Source: Atriophallophorus winterbourni (Eukaryota; Platyhelminthes; Trematoda; Plagiorchiida; Microphallidae). From it: 64,000 nucleotides of DNA. Below the pieces are notes generated by a model. It did not search any database, was not told where the DNA came from, and saw nothing but the letters and a program-made list of their open reading frames with translations. The position numbers and the translations under genes are program-made. This document shows, in pieces, positions 57,898-64,000 of the stretch; within the stretch, counting starts at the first letter, position 1; each line of letters starts with the position of its first letter. The stretch spans positions 1 to 64,000 of the forward strand of contig JACCGJ010019683.1 of NCBI GenBank assembly GCA_013407085.1, written 5' to 3'.

Positions 57898-58690
57898 ATT
57901 TACATGGAACGTCCGGTCCATGCTTCCTGGATTTCACGACGACGTCTCGAATATCAGAGGAGTAAGAAAATCAGCTGTGATTAACAATGAGCTAAAGAGC
58001 TTAAATGTCGACACGGCTGCCCTGCAAGAGACGCGATTACCAGACACTGGAACACTAACATAAAGAGAATACACATTTTTTGGAAAGGAAGAGATTCCGA
58101 TGAGCCTCGACTGCATGGATTTGGGTTTGCTGTTCGAAACCACCTACTAAAAGCAGCAGAACCGAGCAGCAGTTCGATAGAAAGGAATTGGACTCTAAAT
58201 ATGAAGTGCATTACTGGTACCATTACGTTAGTCAACGTTTATGCACAGAGGCTCTCTGCGACGCCTGCTGAAAGACGCTTTTTATCACAACCTCGCAACA
58301 GTTCTCAAGAACGTGCCACGAAGAAACTGGGTAGTGGTATTGGGTGACTTCAATGCTAGAGTTGGTGCAGATTACGAGTCTTGGCAAAATTGTCCCTGGA
58401 GTTTCGGTGTAAGTGAAACCAATGAAATTTGGACACGCCTATTAGAAATGTGCACACATTTCAGCTTTTGTGTCAGTAACACTTTCTTTCAAACAAAACC
58501 ACAGAATACGGTCCCTCGGAAACACTCGCTCATAGCATTGGCATCAGCTTGATCTTGTTCTTATTAGGCACACTAATATAGGAAGCGTACTTCTCATCAG
58601 TTCATATCAAAGCGCAGAATGCGATACTGATCATTCGCTGGTCTGTGCAAAACTGAAGCTTCCCGACACGATATTTCACCGCACCTAATT
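57898..58690 (+). pseudogene. RTE endonuclease, broken
   Basis: It starts WNVRSMLPGF (57908), with AALQETRLPD (catalytic Glu block) near 58020. VVVLGDFNARVGADYE (GDFN block) is near 58335 and CDTDHSLVCAKLKLP (DH catalytic block) near 58620. Frames change at least three times. Inactive. Confidence 0.78.
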
Positions 58691-58799
58691 GTCTTCTAAG
58701 CCTTGGATAGGCGTCACTCATAAGTGCGAACCTAATCTTGCTGCGCAATTTGCAAAACCTTCACAGCCTTCACAGTATTAGCCTTAGTATTTGAAAAGC

Positions 58800-60210
58800 T
58801 GCGGATACTGGAAATTTGAACGGTATGTATGATGGTATCAAGAGAGCCATTGGTCCAAACAAAATTAAAACGGCTCCCATTAGGTCTGTATCTGGTGAGC
58901 CGATTCTAGACAAAACTCAGCAGATGGAAAGATAGGTAAAGCACCTCTCCTCTCTCCATTCTAAGGACAGTACGGTTTTACCGCACGTACTTGAATGTGT
59001 CGAGTGGTTGCCGACTATTGAATATCTAGAAACTCCCCCTACTCTTGATGAACTCAATAGGGCAATCGACCGCTTAGCGAACGGGAAGGCCCCCGGTGAC
59101 GACGGAATTCCACATGAGATCATAAAATGCTGTAAAGCAGCATTAATACAACGTCTTCATCGTTTGCTTCTTCAGTGCTGGCATCATCACGTTGTTTAAG
59201 AATAAGGAAGATCGAGGTGACTGCAACAATTGCAGAGGAATTACCTTTCAGAATGTTGTAGGAAAATTATTTGCTAAAGTCTTACAAGTCCAGCTACAAG
59301 TTTTAGCGGTTAGAATATACTCGAAATCTCAATGTGCTTTCGTTATTGGAAAATCAACCATTGGCATGTTGTTCTCCCTGAGATAACTTCAAGAAAAGTG
59401 TCGGGAACATCGTATGCCCTTATACGCTGTTTTTTAATCAACGAAGGCATTCAACTACGTCAGCAGGGAGGGTCTTTTCAAAATTCTTGATTTGATAGGC
59501 TACCCCCCAAGACTATTCAAAATCGTTATTTGGTTCCAATCAGGCATGAATGGCTCAGTCCATCTTAACGGTTTCAGCTCAGAAGCCTTTGAAATTCGCC
59601 GAAGCGTCAAACAAGGGTGTGTTCTTGCTTCCACGCTGTTCGCCATTTTCTTTGCTCAGCTTCTGAAGCAGGATTTTAGGACGAGGACAGAAGGCACTTA
59701 ACTAGCACGCGAAATGATGGCAAGTTTTACAACCTGAACCGTTTGAGAGCACAAACCAAGGCACGAAATGTGCTAATCCATGACCTGCTGTTTGTCTACG
59801 ATGCAGCCTTTATTGCTCACTCACAAGAGCACCTTCAATCGCTAATGGACAGCTTTTTGTCGGTATGCAAAGACTTTGGGCTAACAATCAGTATGAGCAA
59901 GACCAAAGTCCTTGGTGAAGGTACTGTATCGCCTCCCATAATCATTCCTGGAAACTATCACCTTGAATCATTGTATAATTTCACATACCTTGGTTCAACC
60001 ACTGCGGATAACCTGTCGCACCCGTCGTATCTTGAACATATCGTGGATGGACAGAGTGACTAATGCTGAAGTGCTTTCAAAAGCTGGTCTACAGAGCATG
60101 TTCACCCTATTGCGACAGCGCCGCCTACAGGGGCTCGGCCATGTCTACAGAAGGGAAAATGGTCTTATTCCGAAAGATCTAATCTATGGTGAGTTGCGAT
60201 TAGGAAGTTG
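58800..60210 (+). pseudogene. RTE reverse transcriptase, broken
   Basis: Blocks in order: TLDELNRAIDRLANGKAPGD (59050), NCRGITFQNVVGKLFAKVL (59230), YSKSQCAFVIGKSTIGM (59320), FEIRRSVKQGCVLASTLF (59590; equivalent to the PQG motif), HDLLFVYDAAFIAHSQEH (59780; the catalytic FADD-like block has become VYDA) and C-terminal RENGLIPKDLIYGELR. Loss of the DD pair and several stops show it is dead. Confidence 0.8.
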
Positions 60211-60537
60211 ACCATTTGGCAGACCGCATTTGCGGTACAAATTAGTTTGTAAAGTAGATATGAAAGCTCTTGGCATTGACCCCGCTAGTTGGTAAGAACT
60301 TGCTCTTGACCGCTCACATTGGAGGCATTGTGTAAAGCGTCGTCTGCAAGCTGGGGAGGATGAGATACATATCTTGGCTGCTGAACGCAGATCACGCCGC
60401 CAGCGTGCAACTGATGCAATACAACCGAGTACTGACTATCATTGCCAGCGCTGCGGGAGAGATTGTTCCTCCCGGATCGGACTGTTTAGTCATTCAAAAA
60501 ACTTTAGAATATGAAAATGCATGCGATTGTGATGTAC

Positions 60538-60758
60538 TGGAACAGGAACACATTCAAAGTATTTAAGCATTCCGCATTCTCGATTGGATATACGTCGTAA
60601 TTTTTTCTTGGTAAGAATTTGTTTCACTTGGAACTATTTGCCTGAAGAAATCACACGATCAGAATCTGTTTAGGTTTTCCATATACCCTGTCATCCTATG
60701 GTTATTGTTAAGCTTAATGCTTTTTCTACCATATAATTTTCTGAGTTCTGAGTTCTGA
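60538..60758 (+). mobile_element. CR1-like LINE tail nested in the RTE element
   Basis: Compared with the RTE fragment at 43.9-44.2 kb, about 220 bp are inserted here between GATGTAC and GTACATTC. The piece reads like a CR1-type 3' end (FHLELFA, then a tail of TTCTGAG repeats). GTAC on both sides may be a 4-bp target duplication. A related antisense tail is at 62985-63070. Confidence 0.7.
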
Positions 60759-60815
60759 GTACATTCATGGTCAACATCGACCGAAGGAGGCCAACAACAA
60801 CAACATGTTTTGGAA

Positions 60816-61234
60816 ACCAAATAATCAAAGGTCTGTAGATGACTGCTAGCTGGAATGTACAAACTAAACTACAATTTCAGTTTGAGCACATCATTGATTA
60901 CCGCGTGAATACGCCTAATTAATTACGACCGAGAATAGAATTTTTGTTTAATGGCTCATGGCTTGCCTCCACTTATTAACGTGCGACTAAGAACGTGACT
61001 CTATATATTTGATTATTTTATCTAGAGTTGAAACGTAGTATTAATTTTTCGAATGGGCATCGGTCCTCTTCTCTACAGCTTTCGCTACATATAGGTAGAC
61101 AATCTCACAATGTATTGCTTGTTACCAATGTTTTCCGAAGGGGTTGGCTCAATTTCCCGTTATGTTATTAACTCTCCATATAATATTTCCAAGAATCAAG
61201 TGATAATTTTCCTCTCAAAAATTTAAATACGCAG
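60816..61234. other. Intron before the 223-nt exon
   Basis: AT-rich, ending TTAAATACGCAG. No other feature. Confidence 0.45.
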
Positions 61235-61457
61235 GTCTTGAAGGAGTTAAAATCACTTGAAGGCAAAATTGACGACAAGAATATTGTGGTGACTCAATTA
61301 GTACCAGAAAGAATCGTTGGAATCCAACTTACCGTGTCATACAATGTACCGGGCATTTTATTTACCTATCCCGAGAATTGGCAATTTTCCGTTTACCCAA
61401 TCACTAAAATCGATAAATTGCCGTGGTCATTCTCTTACTCGCTGTATGCGGATGATA
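61235..61457 (+). CDS. Micro-exon host gene, 223-nt exon
   Basis: Acceptor ATACGCAG, then open in phase 0, matching the end of the 54770 exon. It encodes 74 residues including LKELKSLEGKIDDKN, VGIQLTVSYNVPGILF and TYPENWQFSVYPITKID. Alternating polar and hydrophobic residues suggest beta structure. It ends at a strong donor (GATA|GTGAGT), leaving in phase 1, so further exons probably lie outside the window. If the donor were not used, the frame would end at TAA 61469-61471, giving a short C-terminus SELV. No poly(A) signal is evident just after that stop, so splicing onward is preferred. Confidence 0.68.
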
Positions 61458-61754
61458 GTGAGTTGGTGTAAATTCTTATGAAAATTTTGCTTATTTTTTT
61501 AAAACATTCACATCACTCAACGAGATTGAAGTAGTGTATATTGAATTCTGCTAACAACGACATTTAAAGTTTGAGCACAACCTTGACACGCAGAAATATC
61601 CTCATAACCACTTTTACGTTACCGGATGGAGAGACGGACAATCAGGCTATCACTATTTTGTCAAACGAAACTCGCGACGAATCTCGCAGGACGACAGAGC
61701 AAGACGCGATGAACATGCGGCATCTTCTATCAACTACTCATATCAACACTGAAG
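61458..61754. other. Intron after the 223-nt exon
   Basis: A frame at 61571-61828 crosses it, but in the phase required by the preceding exon it has an early stop. Unassigned. Confidence 0.4.
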
Positions 61755-62670
61755 CTATAACCCGAATCTATAATTGGAGATGGAGCTGCGATTGCGTAGA
61801 TTCGTTGAAACAAGAACGTGATCATTAAACATTACACACTCGTCAATAATTAAAAGGGATTCACGTCCTTGGTAGAATTGCGAGAGTTCCCCAGCAGGCG
61901 TAAATTTCGGCCAACCACAGTGAGTATAGGCAATTGACTGCAGCAAGGTTTCATCATTTTGCGTACATTGTATAATGTCCTCATCTTTGACAGGCGATAC
62001 TCGCACTACGTCGGCAAATTGTCGTTGGATAGCTTGTTCGATGGAGACGCATACAATGACTTATCATCGTCTGGTTAATTTCGAACCACGATTAGGCGGC
62101 ACTGCGGAACGGCGATGTTGTATATCGAAATCGTATCCCATCGTTTTAGCCGGTGTGCAGAATGTGCTGGTATACATTTTTTGAACCCAATATCGAAATC
62201 GAAGGCTTGTGGTCGGTTAGCAACGTAAAGTGACGGCCATAGATCAACTTGTGAAATCGTTTGACGGCGAAGATGAGAGCTAATGCTTCTTTTTCGATTT
62301 GACCATAGTTGCGTTCGGCTGGAGTCGATGATCGTGAAGCATGCATAATCGCCTTCTCGTTTACATCGGGAAACCTCTGATGAATTACAACACCGACACC
62401 ATATCCAGATGCATTGGCTGCCACGACGATCGGCAGCTTGGAATCGTAGTGCGTCAGTAACACGTTTGACATTTTAACATTTGTTAACATTGATTTTAGC
62501 TTCATAAAAGCTGATTCGCATTCTCGTGACCAATTCCATGGGACATCTTTTTGAGGAAGTCGATTGAGCGGTGAACGCACAGTGTGTTGTGATGGTAAGA
62601 ATGCATTGTAATAACTGATTAAACCACTGAAGGATCGCAGTAATGCGACATCTTTTGGGGGCGGCATCTA
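61755..62670 (-). mobile_element. Ty3/gypsy pol fragment (RT end, RNase H), antisense
   Basis: The frame at 62667-62146 begins in the RT thumb (MPPPKDVALLRSFSGLISYYNAFLP) and runs through RNase H: LPIVVAANASGYGVGVV, where the first catalytic Asp is Asn, then SRSSTPAERNYGQIEKEAL with Glu kept, and FTLLTDHKPS with Asp kept. Frames at 62006-61755 continue with connection-type sequence. Truncated at both ends and inactive. A relative is at 45.6-49.2 kb. Confidence 0.8.
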
Positions 62671-62696
62671 CTGGATTGACTGTATGATTGTATTAA

Positions 62697-62830
62697 CAAA
62701 AAAGCTCATTTGCATGCATTTATTCAAACACAAACCCAGGACCAGATTTGTGCTGTGTGGGCTCACGTGATTGAATAGGTTGGTCGTACCAACCTTGTCC
62801 TACAGTGGCATACAAGCGCAAATTGTTTTT
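62697..62830 (-). repeat. SINE-like repeat, hammerhead relic
   Basis: It contains TCATTTGCATGCATTT and TTGGTCGTACCAACCTTGTCC, as in the other SINE-like copies. The minus-strand hammerhead region is decayed (TGAGCCCACACAGCACAAAT in place of the core). Inactive. Confidence 0.5.
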
Positions 62831-62984
62831 CTATTCTTCTTATTGATGAAGCGCGACACCGTTTGTTTGATATATGAAAGATTACTTGCTTTGCTGCTTG
62901 AAATTTCATTTAGCATCTTGCTCTCACAATATCGCGAAATAGTATCGCATTTCGTTAGGTAATCCTGAGAATAATAATGTACTC

Positions 62985-63070
62985 AGAACTCAGAAAATGT
63001 TGTGGTAGCTAAAGAAGTAAGCTTAACAATAACCATAGGATGACGGGGTATATCAAGTAGAAATATAAAA
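62985..63070 (-). mobile_element. CR1-like 3' tail, antisense
   Basis: Reverse complement of the nested tail at 60680-60758: CTCAGAACTCAGAAAAT, AAGCTTAACAATAACCATAGG and ATGACGGGGTATAT-like blocks. No coding part. Confidence 0.75.
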
Positions 63071-63179
63071 TCTTTCAAAAATCAAGTTAAAACATTTTTT
63101 TGTTTGAACAACTTATCCTTATTCTCACATTAAACGAGGGACAATCTGGATGTAAGGAATTAGAAGTAATTGTTCACCA

Positions 63180-63965
63180 GATATTTCGGTGAACTATTTA
63201 GATCCACCAATACGCAACGTAATGCACCTAGTGGATTCCAAAACATTTTTCCGATATATTTTGAGGTCATCTACAAGCGTGCTTCTAAGCTTCTAGGTAT
63301 TCCGCAACGGATTTTCAGAACCTTCTGGCCTGGAATGTTGCCCACCATCATGAAAGCCTACTTAATTCCAACCATGGAGCATGCATCACAAGCTTCGACT
63401 CTGTGGTTAAAAAGGATATATTATTGTTTGATAAAATATACCATCGTGCAACCAAACTCGTAAGTGATTTCCGGAAACTAACGTACAAGGAACAATTGCA
63501 AAAACTGAGACTACCTACTCCAATTCAAAGAAGCCTTCGAAGGGATGTGATACTAACATACAATATATTAAATACCCCACATCATCATTTAAAACCTTTA
63601 TTCGAATACCGTGAGTCACGACATGCAAGCAGCCACTCAGCGACACTACAAATTCCCAACTCCCGTATCAGGTGTCGCCGATATTTTTATTGTGTACGTG
63701 TCTGTTTCCTTTGGAATGCCCGCTCCGATACTCTTGTAATCGCTCCCAGCGTCAAAACGCTCATTCGAAATTTGGATACTTATTTATTGCTTAACGATTT
63801 AACGACACCTGCGTATTGACTCATGAAAAGAATTCAACTGGACTAAACTTGAAATTACATATTTATTGTATACCTTTTACCTGAATGAATATTTACTATG
63901 ATATGGTTATTATGAAGCTGTGCTTTTTGTGACCATAAATTCGTGAATCTTGAAAATCTTGAAAA
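63180..63965 (+). mobile_element. CR1-like LINE (family C), 3' fragment
   Basis: C-terminal RT region in two frames (63170-63463 and 63403-63819) with one shift near 63400-63420: VIYKRASKLLGIPQRIF, then KIYHRATKLVSDF, RRDVILTYNIL and YFYCVRVCFLWN. The second frame ends at TTPAY and a stop (63819). A tail of AATCTTGAA repeats ends near 63963. 5'-truncated and dead. Confidence 0.82.
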
Positions 63966-64000
63966 AGCTCATACAGACTCATGTAACTTCATTTATATCA

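Larger units (their letters stand above)
57898..60815 (+). mobile_element. RTE-like LINE, near full-length, decayed
   Basis: Endonuclease and RT of an RTE-like element in order on the + strand, ending in the CATCGACCGAAGGAGGCCAA tail and CAA repeats (about 60790-60805). The coding region is broken by many stops. A CR1-type tail is nested at 60538-60758. At least four shorter copies of this family occur in the window (43.9, 49.4-50.2, 52.0-53.0 and 55.4 kb). Confidence 0.83.

Noticed and set aside
61571..61828. 85-codon plus-strand frame as a following exon
   Set aside because: In phase 1 from the preceding exon it meets TGA at once; its end overlaps antisense gypsy sequence.
1..64000. tRNA, rRNA, CRISPR, bacterial operon or riboswitch signals
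   Set aside because: None could be supported by eye. The repeated units are large segmental duplications and retroelements, without CRISPR-like short spacers.

Overview
The window looks like nuclear DNA of a flatworm, most likely a trematode. It is AT-rich, with long introns packed with retroelements: several CR1-like LINE families, RTE-like LINEs, Ty3/gypsy pol fragments, a BEL/Pao-type LTR element and hammerhead-ribozyme repeats. No bacterial gene structure, tRNA, rRNA or CRISPR array was seen. The organism call is an inference from this element mix.

The main discovery is one host gene on the + strand that spans almost the whole window. Exon 1 (4104-4155) starts with ATG, encodes a signal peptide and sits behind a TATA-like box. 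Exon 2 (5304-5404), exon 3 (13880-14060), an array of seven 33-nt micro-exons (16820, 21324, 26088, 28381, 33200, 37949, 42712), a 36-nt exon (43559-43594), an 89-nt exon (54770-54858) and a 223-nt exon (61235-61457) follow. Every exon has an AG acceptor and a GT donor, and the phases join without a stop: 0/1, 1/0, 0/1, then 1/1 for all seven micro-exons and the 36-nt exon, then 1/0 and 0/1. The product would be a secreted protein of about 300 residues with a Ser/Thr/Pro-rich, cassette-encoded middle. I do not recognise the family; the layout resembles the micro-exon genes (MEGs) of parasitic flatworms.

The micro-exons lie in tandem segmental duplications (U1-U7, 16141 to about 43520). Each unit carries one micro-exon and most carry an antisense CR1-like LINE. 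Introns between units are nearly identical, while the 33-nt exons differ, almost always at the amino-acid level. Full units are about 4.75 kb. U3 and U4 share a LINE deletion, U5 gained a 2.55-kb LTR element, and U7 has no LINE.

Region by region: 1-4000 holds LINE fragments, one intact reverse transcriptase ORF (1159-2727) and a 241-bp satellite upstream of the gene. 4104-14060 holds exons 1-3, with introns carrying a hammerhead retrozyme (five 257-bp units with 12-bp target-site duplications, 7556-8832) and a decayed CR1-like LINE. 14.7-15.7 kb is a decayed LINE. 16.1-43.6 kb is the micro-exon array. 43.9-53 kb is a graveyard of RTE, gypsy and CR1-like copies, with a 102-bp hammerhead mini-element at 49922-50023. 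53-61.5 kb holds the last exons and a degenerate RTE. 61.7-64 kb holds a gypsy RNase H fragment and LINE 3' ends.
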